A stretch of DNA of 64,000 nucleotides from Acidobacteria bacterium AB60 (lineage in GTDB: Bacteria > Acidobacteriota > Terriglobia > Terriglobales > Acidobacteriaceae), in assembly GCA_008682415.1 (NCBI GenBank), contig VANK01000001.1, positions 558,001 through 622,000 on the forward strand, read 5' to 3'. Numbering within the stretch: position 1 is the stretch's first letter; each line of letters begins with the position of its first letter. The notes below the pieces were generated by a model that was not told the DNA's origin, ran no database searches, and worked only from the letters and a program-made list of their open reading frames with translations. The position numbers were made by a program, and so were the translations under genes. Of the stretch, positions 41,034 through 50,126 are shown piece by piece.

Positions 41034-42281
41034 ATGCGCTTCGAACTATTCGTAGCCGCACGCTACCTGCGGGCCAAGCGCCGACAGGCCGTTGTGGGCG
41101 TGGTGACGGGCATCTCCGTAGCGGGGGTGACGGCAGGCGTGGCAGCGCTCATCATTGCGCTGGCTATCACGAATGGCATGCGTCGCGATCTGCAGGACAG
41201 GCTGGTGGACACCAGCGCCCACGTGCAGCTCATGCGTGTTGCGGGGGACGGCATTCGTAACTGGCAGCCGCTTCTTGAGAGGATTCGCCACGTTCCCCAT
41301 GTCGTGGCCGCGTCGCCGGAGTTGAACGAGCAGGTGATGGTGGCGCATGGCGCGCGCGATGGGTTTGCGCTGGTGGTGGGCATTCTGCCGGACGCGGAGA
41401 GAAGTGTCAGCGCTTTGCTCGCTCATGCCGGTTCCGGTGCGATCGCTGCTTTGCAGCCGGAATCGGAGTCCGCGGGGCCCAGTAATTCCGGAGTTCCCCC
41501 AATCGTGCTCGGCAACGAGTTAGCTGACTCGATCGGCGTGGCTCCCGGGGACGCGATCAAGCTGGTGAGTCCCCAGGGCGAGCTGACACCGATCGGGGTG
41601 GTGCCGCAGTATATGCCTTTTCGGCTGGTGGGCACGTACCACACCGGGTTCTATCAATACGACGCGGCGTGGGGGTATATCCGTCTGGCCGACGCCCAAC
41701 GGCTCTTCGACGAACCCGATCTCGTATCGGTCATCAGCATCCGGCTCGACGATCTCAACCGGGCGGCCGAGGTTGGGCGCATGATCGAGCAGATGGCGGG
41801 TAAAGGGTTTCAGACGACCAACTGGATGGAGCAAAACAAGGAGCTTTTCCGCGCGCTGCGGCTGGAACAGATTGTCACGTTCATCGTTATCACGCTGATC
41901 GTGATTGTGGCGGCGCTGAATATTCTCATCGCACTCACCATGATGGTGATGGAGAAGACGCGGGATATTGCCGTGCTGATGAGCTTCGGGGTGACCCCGA
42001 GCCAGGTGCATCGCATCTTCATGCTGCAGGGCGTGCTTATCGGCATTGCAGGGACAGTGCTGGGCGTGGTGCTCGGCTATATTGCCTCCTGGGCGGGGGC
42101 ACATTACCGTATCCCGCTGTCGCCGGATGTCTACTCGATCGACACGCTACCTTTTGCGCCGCGCGCGCTCGATGGCGTGATTGTCGCGGCCGTTTCGATT
42201 GGCATTTCTCTGCTGGCGACGATCTACCCTTCCCATGCAGCGTCGCGGATTTTACCGGCGGAAGCGCTCCGGTACGAGTAG
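41034..42281 (+). CDS. LolC/LolE-family lipoprotein-releasing permease
   Basis: A 415-residue ABC permease with four membrane segments. It begins 'FELFVAARYLRAKRRQAVVG' with the first helix just after, has a large periplasmic domain (about 45-265), then 'TFIVITLIVIVAALNILIAL', 'MMVMEKTRDIAVLMSFGVTP' and a final helix near 'GVIVAAVSIGISLLATIYP'. LolC/E extract lipoproteins from the inner membrane and pass them to LolA. No LolD ATPase is next to it, so the ATPase must be encoded elsewhere. Confidence 0.85.
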   Translation: MRFELFVAARYLRAKRRQAVVGVVTGISVAGVTAGVAALIIALAITNGMRRDLQDRLVDTSAHVQLMRVAGDGIRNWQPLLERIRHVPHVVAASPELNEQVMVAHGARDGFALVVGILPDAERSVSALLAHAGSGAIAALQPESESAGPSNSGVPPIVLGNELADSIGVAPGDAIKLVSPQGELTPIGVVPQYMPFRLVGTYHTGFYQYDAAWGYIRLADAQRLFDEPDLVSVISIRLDDLNRAAEVGRMIEQMAGKGFQTTNWMEQNKELFRALRLEQIVTFIVITLIVIVAALNILIALTMMVMEKTRDIAVLMSFGVTPSQVHRIFMLQGVLIGIAGTVLGVVLGYIASWAGAHYRIPLSPDVYSIDTLPFAPRALDGVIVAAVSIGISLLATIYPSHAASRILPAEALRYE

Positions 42282-42342
42282 CACGCTAATTTTCTGCTAA
42301 CTTCGAGTCGGCTCCAGCGGTCCTAGAGGTCAGGAGGGACGT

Positions 42343-42801
42343 ATGAGACCTCTGCTTCCAGTTCTCTTGATCGGGGCGGCGTTTCCGGCTTTCTGCCAGA
42401 CGCCCCAGAGCGCGGTCGAGCATTCGTTCCTGCAGAAGGCGGTTCCAGGTGTGGAAGCACCGACGACGGAAGCCGAGGCACCGGACTTCCCTTTTGCCGG
42501 CCGAGTGCCCTCCCGACCATTCCTGATGCAGCCAACTGTCCCACAGATGAGCGGGCGCCAATTGGATCGGGAGATCATCCGAAGGCCGCCGATGGACGCA
42601 TTCCGGCAGCAACCGCCCCGAAAACCAATGGCAAACAGTCTGTACCCCGACCTGAAGGTGCTTCCGATCGAAACGGCACGGCTGGAACCGATCCCGGTGT
42701 ATTTCCCGGAGTTCAAGTTAGAGCCGATTCCCATCACTGCCCCTGAATTGAAGGCGATTCCTATCGCTGCGACGGATTTACGGGGAAGACCAGGGAAGTG
42801 A
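42343..42801 (+). CDS. Small secreted Pro-rich repeat protein
   Basis: A 152-residue protein with a signal peptide (LLPVLLIGAAFPAFCQ). The C-terminal third has imperfect 10-12-residue repeats around 'LEPIPVYFPEFK', 'LEPIPITAPELK' and 'AIPIAATDLRG'. The middle is rich in Pro, Arg and Gln. No homologue was recognised. It lies between the permease and the phosphatase genes; a plausible location is the periplasm. Confidence 0.6.
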   Translation: MRPLLPVLLIGAAFPAFCQTPQSAVEHSFLQKAVPGVEAPTTEAEAPDFPFAGRVPSRPFLMQPTVPQMSGRQLDREIIRRPPMDAFRQQPPRKPMANSLYPDLKVLPIETARLEPIPVYFPEFKLEPIPITAPELKAIPIAATDLRGRPGK

Positions 42802-42844
42802 TAGCTCTTCGGGAACGAAGGCCTTCCGCCGCTACACTGAGAGC

Positions 42845-43576
42845 ATGATTCGTGCATTGCGTCCGGTGCCGGTGGACCGGATCCGGCTCATTGTGTTTGA
42901 CCTGGATGGAACGCTGATCGACTCCGCGCGCGATTTGTGTAACAGCGTCAATGCGGCGCTGGAACACATGGGACGTCCTCCGCTCGAAGATGGGGTGATC
43001 GCCAGCTTTGTGGGGAACGGTGCGCCGATGCTGGTGCGGCGGTCGCTTGCCGTGGAGAACGGGGTGGCTCCGGATGAGATTCACGACGAGGAGCTGGCGA
43101 CGGCTTATACGTTTTTCCTGGATCATTATCGGGAGCACAAGCTGGACTTTACCCGAGTGTATGAAGGCGTGCTGGACTCGCTGGAGGCGTTGCACCGGGT
43201 GGCGGACGGGACGTCGCGCGCGATGGCAGTGCTGACCAACAAACCGGTGCGGCCAGCACGGGCCATTTGCGAAGGGCTCGGGATGGCACAGTACTTCTTT
43301 CGAATCTGCGGGGGGGACAGTTTTTCATTGAAGAAGCCCGATCCGATGGGGTTGCGGTCGCTGATGAACGAGGCGAAGGTCCGGCCGGAGGAGACGCTCA
43401 TGGTCGGGGACAGCAAGGTGGATGTGCAGACGGCACGGAATGCGGGTGCGTGGAGCCTTGGATGCCAGTTCGGGTTTGGTCCGCAGAACCTGATGGAAGA
43501 GCCACCAGACCTGGTTGTGGACTCGGCTTCTGACTGGACTGCAGCTCTTATCCCTGCGAAAATAAGGGAGCAGTAG
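42845..43576 (+). CDS. gph: Phosphoglycolate phosphatase-like HAD hydrolase
   Basis: A 243-residue HAD-superfamily enzyme: motif I 'VFDLDGTLIDS', motif II Thr in 'AVLTNKPV', motif III Lys in 'SLKKPDPMGL' and motif IV 'MVGDSKVDVQTA'. The helical cap between motifs I and II fits Gph, which removes 2-phosphoglycolate from DNA repair or photorespiration-like reactions. Related HAD enzymes act on pyrophosphate, so specificity is inferred. ATG 42845 has the fold right after a short leader. Confidence 0.85.
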   Translation: MIRALRPVPVDRIRLIVFDLDGTLIDSARDLCNSVNAALEHMGRPPLEDGVIASFVGNGAPMLVRRSLAVENGVAPDEIHDEELATAYTFFLDHYREHKLDFTRVYEGVLDSLEALHRVADGTSRAMAVLTNKPVRPARAICEGLGMAQYFFRICGGDSFSLKKPDPMGLRSLMNEAKVRPEETLMVGDSKVDVQTARNAGAWSLGCQFGFGPQNLMEEPPDLVVDSASDWTAALIPAKIREQ

Positions 43577-43799
43577 CACAGGCAATTTCAGCTGCTTCTT
43601 CGGCAATCTAGGGCGCCGGCGTTGCAGCTGCGTCATCGGACGACGGACTCCGTTGCCGAGGCGTTGAGCAGTTTTTTTGATTTCGGTTGGCTACAGACAA
43701 AGGCAGGCGTGCCACGGTGCGCTGCTAAATGTAAACCTTTTCGCCCGTTTGGACCTGCCTGGCAGGTGGAACGGAGCGAGCTTTGCTTTGGAGCTTTTC

Positions 43800-46499
43800 A
43801 TGGTCCGCAGTCTCGCCTTCCTGCTTCTTCTCATCGCTTCCCCGGCATTATTTGCCTCCACCGATTCCAAGCCCGCCTCCGCGGCGTCCCCGGGGATTAC
43901 AGGAGTGGTTGCAGATCCCACGGGAGCAATCGTCCCCGGAGCGGAGATCGACCTTGTGGAAGCCGATGGCACAACGGCAGGCACCTATCACTCCGGTGGG
44001 GACGGCAGCTTCCAAGTGACAGCGCCGCACCCAGGCAGCTTCACTCTGGTGATCTCAGAGCCGGGATTCGAGACGATCAAAACGCCGGTGGTGATTGCCG
44101 CGCCCGTGGCAGTTACGTCCACCGCGGGGCCGAGCCGTCCGTTTGCAGTGCCGCTGAAGATTGTTCTTCCGATCGCGGCTCTGTCGACCAACGTGCGCGT
44201 GAGCGCCGAGACCAACGACGACCTGACCTCATCGGAGGACAACCAGGACGCGTCCGTGATGACGGCCGGAGAATTGAAGGCGCTCCCTATCTTCGACAGC
44301 GATCTGCAGGGCGCGATGAGCGCGTTTCTGGATGACAGCGCGACAGCAACCAGCGGGTCGGGGCTGATTGTGGACGGGGTGGAGGCGAACCGCTCGACGG
44401 TTTCCCCCTCAGCCGTGCAGGAGGTCCGCATCAACCAGGACCCCTACTCGGCGCAGTACTACTGGCCGGGACGTGGGCAGATGGAGATCATCACCAAATC
44501 TGCCGCTGAACATTATCACGGGCAATTCAACTTCCTGTTCCGGGATGCCGCATTGAATGCGCAGAATGCGCTGGCCCCCGTGAAGCCGGCGGAACAGCGG
44601 CGGGTGTACGAGGGACACGCGACGGGGCCGATCTTCTTCGCGCCGAAGAGCAGTTTCCTAGGATCGTTCAATCGCGAGGAAGAAGATGTGGACGCGGTAG
44701 TGTTCGCGAACCTGGGCGCGACAGCGGACAATCCCGGCGGACACTTCAATGCCAATGTGCCCGCGCCAACGCGCGATACCGAATTCAGCACCCGGGCAGC
44801 ACATCAGTTCAACGACCGTCACTCCGGCTACGCCGAATACAGTTACGAGGACTGGACAGGAGTGAACCAGGGGGTTGGCGGGCAATCGATGGCGCAAGCG
44901 GGTTACCGCAACAGGTATCACGAAGACGACCTGAAGTTTCATGTGGACTCGACACTATCGCCGGTGCTGCTGAACCAGTTCTCAATTGTGGGCGAACATG
45001 TGTTCAGCCGGAACACCGCGGCCAACGAGGCACCCAGGATCAGCGTTGCGGGATACTTCACGACGGGGTCATCCGCCAACGATTCGCTCTCCACGGATTA
45101 CAACCTGCGGATCTACGACAATATGACGTGGACGCACGGACGGCATTTCATCAAGTTCGGCGCCAGTGTTCCGCATTTGAATCGTCGCGTGTTCGACGAC
45201 AACACGAATGCCCACGGGGCCTACACCTTCGGTCCTACCCTGGCGGCGGACGGCGTAACGGTGTTGGTGTCGGCACTGCAGCACTACCAGAATCACCAGC
45301 CATCCGGCTTTTATCAGAACTCCGGCGACGTGCACTTTGTGTATCACCAGCAGGAGGCCGGAGCCTACTTCCAGGACCAGATCAAGCTCAACGCACGGTT
45401 CTCGATAACGCCTGGGCTCCGCTATGACTGGCAGAATTTTCTGGCCACCAAGCGGCTTGGTTTCAGCCCGCGCGTGTCGTTTGGGTGGGTACTGGATGAA
45501 CACTCGAAGACGGTGCTGCGAGGCGGGGGCGGCATCTATTACGACCGGACCGGCTCGGGATCGCTGCTCGACCTGGTCCGTTATGAAGGGGTACAGCCGC
45601 GGCGCCGGTCGGTGACGGTGACATTCAATCCGGACAACGAGCCGGAGGGGGGCTGCTATCCAGTCGGCAATTGCGTCAACCTGGCGACGGCTCCGGTGCA
45701 GCGGGTGGAGCTCTCGCCTGATCTGCGAATTCCCTACCAAATACAATACGGGCTCTCGATCGAGCGGCAACTGGGGGAGAAGGCGACGGCCGTGGTCAGC
45801 GTCTATTCGATGCGGGATATTGGAGCATCCCGATCGGTGGATGTGAATGCGCCGACGCCGCAGTCGGGCTATAGCGAGAGGCCTAATCCGGCGTACGGAA
45901 GAATCCGGCAGATGCAGCCGGCCGGTTTTCTGACGGGTTCCGGCATGGACGTCTCCTATCGCGGACGACTGAACAAGTGGTTCACGGGCTGGGGCCGGTA
46001 CACATGGTCGCATTACGAGTCGAACACGGACGGAATCGGCTGGTACCCGGAGAATCAGTATGCCCCTCACGACGAGTGGGCGCGGGCGAGTTTTGATCGC
46101 CGGAACCGGCTGGGATTCTACGCGATGTTCCACCCGGAGAGCGTGTTCAATCTCTCGGCGGGCATCTTTGCGAACACAGGCCGGCCGTGGACGCCGACGA
46201 CGGGAACGGATCCGTACGGGGATGGTCTGTTCAACGCGCGGCCGGATGGAGTGGGGCGGAACTCCGAGACATTGCCCTCCTATACCGATCTCGATTTGCG
46301 CTGGGGGCACGATTTCGCGCTGACAGGCAGCAAGGAGGAGGAGTCGCCGCACCTCGGATTTTCGGCGGCAGCGTTCAATATCCTGAATCATGAGAACGCA
46401 TCGTCTGTTGATACTGTCACGACTTCCTCGGGATACGGCGAGGTGACCTCAGTGAGTGCGCCGCGGCGATTGCAACTCGGTATGCGCTTCGAGTTCTAA
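43800..46499 (+). CDS. TonB-dependent receptor-like outer-membrane protein (Oar-like)
   Basis: A 899-residue outer-membrane protein. The signal peptide (SLAFLLLLIASPALFA) is followed by a carboxypeptidase-regulatory-like domain at about 30-95 (GITGVVADPTGAIVPGAEID). A plug-like region (SGLIVDGVEANRSTVSPSAV) and a long beta-barrel end in a C-terminal aromatic (GMRFEF). This is the acidobacterial Oar-like architecture. A canonical TonB box was not seen. The substrate is unknown. ATG 43800 is chosen; upstream codons are not coding-like. Confidence 0.8.
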   Translation: MVRSLAFLLLLIASPALFASTDSKPASAASPGITGVVADPTGAIVPGAEIDLVEADGTTAGTYHSGGDGSFQVTAPHPGSFTLVISEPGFETIKTPVVIAAPVAVTSTAGPSRPFAVPLKIVLPIAALSTNVRVSAETNDDLTSSEDNQDASVMTAGELKALPIFDSDLQGAMSAFLDDSATATSGSGLIVDGVEANRSTVSPSAVQEVRINQDPYSAQYYWPGRGQMEIITKSAAEHYHGQFNFLFRDAALNAQNALAPVKPAEQRRVYEGHATGPIFFAPKSSFLGSFNREEEDVDAVVFANLGATADNPGGHFNANVPAPTRDTEFSTRAAHQFNDRHSGYAEYSYEDWTGVNQGVGGQSMAQAGYRNRYHEDDLKFHVDSTLSPVLLNQFSIVGEHVFSRNTAANEAPRISVAGYFTTGSSANDSLSTDYNLRIYDNMTWTHGRHFIKFGASVPHLNRRVFDDNTNAHGAYTFGPTLAADGVTVLVSALQHYQNHQPSGFYQNSGDVHFVYHQQEAGAYFQDQIKLNARFSITPGLRYDWQNFLATKRLGFSPRVSFGWVLDEHSKTVLRGGGGIYYDRTGSGSLLDLVRYEGVQPRRRSVTVTFNPDNEPEGGCYPVGNCVNLATAPVQRVELSPDLRIPYQIQYGLSIERQLGEKATAVVSVYSMRDIGASRSVDVNAPTPQSGYSERPNPAYGRIRQMQPAGFLTGSGMDVSYRGRLNKWFTGWGRYTWSHYESNTDGIGWYPENQYAPHDEWARASFDRRNRLGFYAMFHPESVFNLSAGIFANTGRPWTPTTGTDPYGDGLFNARPDGVGRNSETLPSYTDLDLRWGHDFALTGSKEEESPHLGFSAAAFNILNHENASSVDTVTTSSGYGEVTSVSAPRRLQLGMRFEF

Positions 46500-46635
46500 A
46501 GGCGTGGCCGGAATAGCAAGGGTGCGGATTCCAGAGCGGACGAATCGACGGCCTGGCGTTACACTGGTTGCGCTGAATACAGACAGTTCGGGAACTATTC
46601 CAGCAATGCGTCCGTATTGGCACCAAGGAGGCTTC

Positions 46636-47178
46636 ATGCGCGCACGCCTGCTGTACCTCGCCGTGCTCAGTGCGGTCATTGCGATATTCGCGTCGCCGGC
46701 CCACGCCAGCAAAGACGTTGTCCAGTTCGGCAGCAACATTGAGATCGCGCCTGACGCCACGGTTCACGACACGGTGTGCTTTTTCTGCAGCGTGAACGAT
46801 CGGGGATCGATCGAAGGCGACGTTGTGGTGTTCTTCGGCAACGTTCGCATCGACGGCCACGCCAATCATGATGTCGTGAATTTCTTCGGCGACGTAACTG
46901 CCTCTGATAACTCCAGCGTTGGCAATGACCTGGTAAGCTTTTTCGGACGGGTGCGCCTGGGCGAGAATGTGTCGGTGGGGAAGGACATGGTGGCAATGTT
47001 CGGTGCGGTCCGCACTGCGTCGACGGTCAACGTGGGAGGAGACCGGGTGGTACAGCCCGGATGGCTTTTCTGGGGACCTTTCCTGCTCCTGGTGGCGGTG
47101 ATCTTTGTGGTGGTGCGGGAGGTGCGGGCGCAGCGCCGCCGACATTTCATGCGCGGCTACCCCTTCCCTCCGCGCTAG
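46636..47178 (+). CDS. Membrane protein with repeated FFG beta-helix-like motifs
   Basis: A 180-residue protein. The signal peptide is 'LYLAVLSAVIAIFASPAHA'. Four imperfect ~25-29-residue repeats carry Val-Val-x-Phe-Phe-Gly cores ('GDVVVFFGNVRIDGHANHDV', 'NDLVSFFGRVRLGENVSVGK'). A C-terminal membrane helix (FWGPFLLLVAVIFVVV) and basic tail follow. The repeat rhythm resembles polymer-forming bactofilin-type beta-helices, but on the outside of the inner membrane. ATG 46636 has AAGGAGG upstream. Confidence 0.65.
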   Translation: MRARLLYLAVLSAVIAIFASPAHASKDVVQFGSNIEIAPDATVHDTVCFFCSVNDRGSIEGDVVVFFGNVRIDGHANHDVVNFFGDVTASDNSSVGNDLVSFFGRVRLGENVSVGKDMVAMFGAVRTASTVNVGGDRVVQPGWLFWGPFLLLVAVIFVVVREVRAQRRRHFMRGYPFPPR

Positions 47179-47196
47179 TGCTTCACACGAATACAG

Positions 47197-48180
47197 GTGC
47201 TCTCTTCCCGCCCTCTTCGCATTGTTATTCCCGGCGGCAGCGGTCATGTTGGAACCCTGCTCGCGCACTACTTCCAACGGCTCGGACATCATGTCACGGT
47301 GCTCACGCGAAGCCCCTATGCGGCCTCGTGGAATACGGTGCACTGGGATGGCGAGCATACCGGTCCATGGATCGAGCACCTGGACGGGGCAGACGTCTGC
47401 ATTAATCTTGCCGGGCGCAGTGTGAACTGCCGCTATACGCGTACCCATCGCGAGGAGATTTATCGCTCGCGTATAGAGACGACACAACTGCTGGGCGATG
47501 TGATCGGGGGACTCGCCGATGCCCCGCGAGTTTGGCTCAACGCGTCGACGGCGACCATTTACCGCCACGCGCCAGATCGCCCCATGGATGAATACACCGG
47601 CGAGTTAGGCGGAAACGAGGTTGTTTCGCCCTGGCGTCGCGCGCCGGAAAGCTGGAACTTCTCGGTTCGGGTGGCAAAAGACTGGGAGGCAGCTTTTGCT
47701 GCGGCGCTGGCTCCCCGTACACGCAAGGTAGCGCTGCGCAGCGCGATCGTGATGAGTCCTGAGACCGGCGGCGCATTCTCATTGCTACTGAACCTGGTGC
47801 GCTGGAGCCTCGGAGGAACTCAGGGCAATGGACGCCAGTTCGTGTCGTGGATCCACGGGCTGGACTTCGCAAGGGCAGTCGAGTTTGTCATAGCGCAGCA
47901 GGATTTCGAGGGACCGGTCAATCTGGCAGCACCGGAGCCTGTCCCCAATCGCGCGTTTATGGCAACCCTACGCGAGTCGTGGGGCATGCCCAATGGCATC
48001 GCTGCGCCTGCCCCACTCCTTGAACTGGCTGCATTCCTCCTGCGCACCGAATCCGAACTGGTACTGAAGAGTCGCAACGTGATTCCGGCGCGCCTTCTGC
48101 GGGCAGGATTTGAGTTCCAGTTCCCTACCTGGGGTGAAGCGGCGGCAGACCTGGTGCGGCAATTTCGCCAGCGTATTTAG
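47197..48180 (+). CDS. TIGR01777-family NAD-dependent epimerase-like protein (SulA/YfcH type)
   Basis: A 327-residue Rossmann protein: the dinucleotide motif 'IVIPGGSGHVGTLLAHYF', 'VHWDGEHTGPWIEHLDGADV' and 'CINLAGRSVNCRY', which define TIGR01777, plus 'VWLNASTATIY' and 'FVSWIHGLDFARAV'. The C-terminal DUF1731-like part starts near 'PNRAFMATLRESWG'. The reaction is unknown; some homologues affect cell division. The start is GTG 47197, 18 bases after the FFG-repeat gene. Confidence 0.85.
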   Translation: MLSSRPLRIVIPGGSGHVGTLLAHYFQRLGHHVTVLTRSPYAASWNTVHWDGEHTGPWIEHLDGADVCINLAGRSVNCRYTRTHREEIYRSRIETTQLLGDVIGGLADAPRVWLNASTATIYRHAPDRPMDEYTGELGGNEVVSPWRRAPESWNFSVRVAKDWEAAFAAALAPRTRKVALRSAIVMSPETGGAFSLLLNLVRWSLGGTQGNGRQFVSWIHGLDFARAVEFVIAQQDFEGPVNLAAPEPVPNRAFMATLRESWGMPNGIAAPAPLLELAAFLLRTESELVLKSRNVIPARLLRAGFEFQFPTWGEAAADLVRQFRQRI

Positions 48181-48215
48181 GGCGAACTCGGCCAAGACAG
48201 TTCACGCGATGCGGA

Positions 48216-48656
48216 TCATTTTGGGGTGATGTCGGTGACGGGCAGATCCCAGTGCGCCAATAGAATTTCAAACCTGCGCTGCTCTTCGCGCTTGTAGGTG
48301 GCCTGGTCGGGCCAGAGCTCGTGGATGAGGCGCTCTTCGTCGGGATTCGTGGTGGTAGCGGCCGTGGAGTTCCTGAATCGGATAGTGACGCGATAGTCCC
48401 AGCGACCGTCCTCGGTGGTGTGGTAGGCGGGTGACTCGATCTTCACGCTGAGCATGCGTCCGGTGGCAACGATCTTCTTCAGAAGCGGGAAGTGGTTTTT
48501 GAGGAAGAGGTCGAGGAACTCCTGTTGGTGGCCCCATTGCACTTTGTAGTAGTACTCGACGGTGTAGGGCTGATCGGCGGCACCCTGCGGGGGCGCGCCC
48601 TGAGCGGAGAGAGAAGCGGCAGAGAGGAAAAGCAGAAGAACGAGCAGCTTAGGCAC
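48216..48656 (-). CDS. Small secreted protein of unknown function
   Basis: A 146-residue protein with a signal peptide (LLVLLLFLSAASLSAQG). The mature domain begins 'YTVEYYYKVQWGHQQEFLDL' and ends 'RRFEILLAHWDLPV'; the pattern suggests a ferredoxin-like (dimeric alpha-beta barrel) fold such as ABM/NIPSNAP-like proteins. No active-site motif was found. It is convergent with the epimerase gene. Confidence 0.65.
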   Translation of the reverse strand: MPKLLVLLLFLSAASLSAQGAPPQGAADQPYTVEYYYKVQWGHQQEFLDLFLKNHFPLLKKIVATGRMLSVKIESPAYHTTEDGRWDYRVTIRFRNSTAATTTNPDEERLIHELWPDQATYKREEQRRFEILLAHWDLPVTDITPK

Positions 48657-48903
48657 GAAGCCTCCTCACGCGAAGATGAGATTGATTGTACGCGGGGAGT
48701 CTTCGTTGTCAGAGGCAGGGTTGGGGGAGGAGATGCAATGCCCGGATCCCCAGTTTTCGGCCCGCTGCAGTGTCCGGGCGCCACTGCAGAACATCAAGCT
48801 TTTTCAACATTCGAACTCTACGATATGCACGCGGTGAGCGAGTCGTTCTCTATTCCCGAGCCGTCGTCCTCTATTTATCTAATCGTCCGATTTCATGGAA
48901 GCT

Positions 48904-49617
48904 TTAGGAGTTTGCATAGGAAGCCAGCGCGGTGCGGCTTGGAATCTCCAGCATCGATCCGCGGAACGAGACCAGCTGGCGGTGCTTGAAGTTGCTGAGG
49001 GTACGGGTGACAGTTTCGCGCGAGGCGCCGATAAACTCGCCAATCTCTTCATGGGTGAGCGAGAAGCGCACGCGGCCGCCGGTCTCGTTGGACTGATCGG
49101 TCTCACTCCACTCCAGGAGCAGGCGAGCGAGCTTTTCGGGAGCCGATTGGGAGAGGCCGACGGTACGGAGCTGATCGCACGCCATCATCATCTGGCGGCT
49201 TAGCTCTTCAGTGACGTTCGGATAGACCTGGGGGTGGCGCGCGAGGAAGTTGAGGAATTCGGCGCGGCCCACGTGGCCGATCTTGGCGGGATAGAGCGTC
49301 TCAGCCGTCATCTCATAGTTGTTCCCGGTGAGCGCTGAGGAGAGCCCGAGAATGTCGCCTTTGCGGGCAATGCGGAGGCTCAGACGCTTGCCGTCGTTGG
49401 AATTGATCGAAAGCCTGACTTCGCCTTCGAGGACAACGAAGATTCCGCGCGACGATTCCTTCTCGGCAAAGAGGACCACGTTGGGTCCGTAGGAGTGGGG
49501 AAACTCCATCGCGTTCCAGTCTTCCATGAGCGCCGGGGACAGCCTCTTGAAGAACTCGCTCGTGCGTGGGTTCCTGATCTTTTTGCTTCCGCTGGTGCTG
49601 TTGTCTATCGTTTGCAA
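48904..49617 (-). CDS. Crp/Fnr-family transcriptional regulator
   Basis: A 237-residue regulator. The cyclic-nucleotide-binding-like jelly roll is at about residues 20-140 ('VVLFAEKESSRGIFVVLEGE', 'GDILGLSSALTG'). The C-terminal winged helix has 'FSLTHEEIGEFIGASRETVT' followed by Arg-Thr-Leu-Ser-Asn-Phe; the Arg-Glu-x-x-x-Arg pattern of the recognition helix fits binding of GTGA half-sites. No N-terminal Cys cluster for an Fe-S centre is present, so it is not FNR-like. The effector is unknown. The STAS gene lies 14 bases upstream on the same strand. Confidence 0.85.
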   Translation of the reverse strand: MQTIDNSTSGSKKIRNPRTSEFFKRLSPALMEDWNAMEFPHSYGPNVVLFAEKESSRGIFVVLEGEVRLSINSNDGKRLSLRIARKGDILGLSSALTGNNYEMTAETLYPAKIGHVGRAEFLNFLARHPQVYPNVTEELSRQMMMACDQLRTVGLSQSAPEKLARLLLEWSETDQSNETGGRVRFSLTHEEIGEFIGASRETVTRTLSNFKHRQLVSFRGSMLEIPSRTALASYANS

Positions 49618-49631
49618 ATTAGGCCTCCGTC

Positions 49632-49895
49632 TTATATCGCCTGAATACTTTTCCTGATCTCATCCGCCAGATACTGGCTCCAGGGTGAGCTTGTAACGAT
49701 TTCCGCGCCGGTCTCATGATAGATCGTGCGCAGAAGATTTTTGCCCGATGCATCGGAATACGTAAGGTTCCGCAAATCCAGAGACAGAAATCTCTCGTTC
49801 AGGCGGGGAGCGACGTCTCTCCAGGCCCGATTGAGCTCATCGACCCACGGACCGGCAAGCCGCCCTTCCAGCGTTAAGCCGACCTTGGTGTCCAA
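49632..49895 (-). CDS. STAS-domain/anti-sigma-antagonist-like protein
   Basis: An 87-residue open frame with 'LTLEGRLAGPWVDELNRAWR' and 'LSLDLRNLTYSDASGKNLLR', matching STAS/MlaB-type domains; the Ser in 'YSDASG' is at the phosphorylatable position. No ATG or GTG is available: the start is probably TTG 49895, and the reading frame is blocked by a stop 14 codons upstream. The preceding residues (HTLRISIQE) are also family-like, so the real start may be a non-standard codon there. It is probably co-transcribed with the Crp/Fnr gene. Confidence 0.6.
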   Translation of the reverse strand: MDTKVGLTLEGRLAGPWVDELNRAWRDVAPRLNERFLSLDLRNLTYSDASGKNLLRTIYHETGAEIVTSSPWSQYLADEIRKSIQAI

Positions 49896-50126
49896 TTCCT
49901 GAATCGAAATTCGAAGCGTATGCTGGCCCGCCCTTTGGCCACGCCCTATTTATTGCATGTAGCGTGCCAAAAACCGGTGCTTGCAGTTACTTTCCTGGTG
50001 CAGATTGAAGGCAATGAATTTAGGGCAAATGCATCAAGTAAATCGCAATACTGAAGAATTCTCTTGTGACAACTGACGAAGACGCTATTTCGTCACGCGA
50101 CTACATTCAGTCACGGGACTCGCTCG

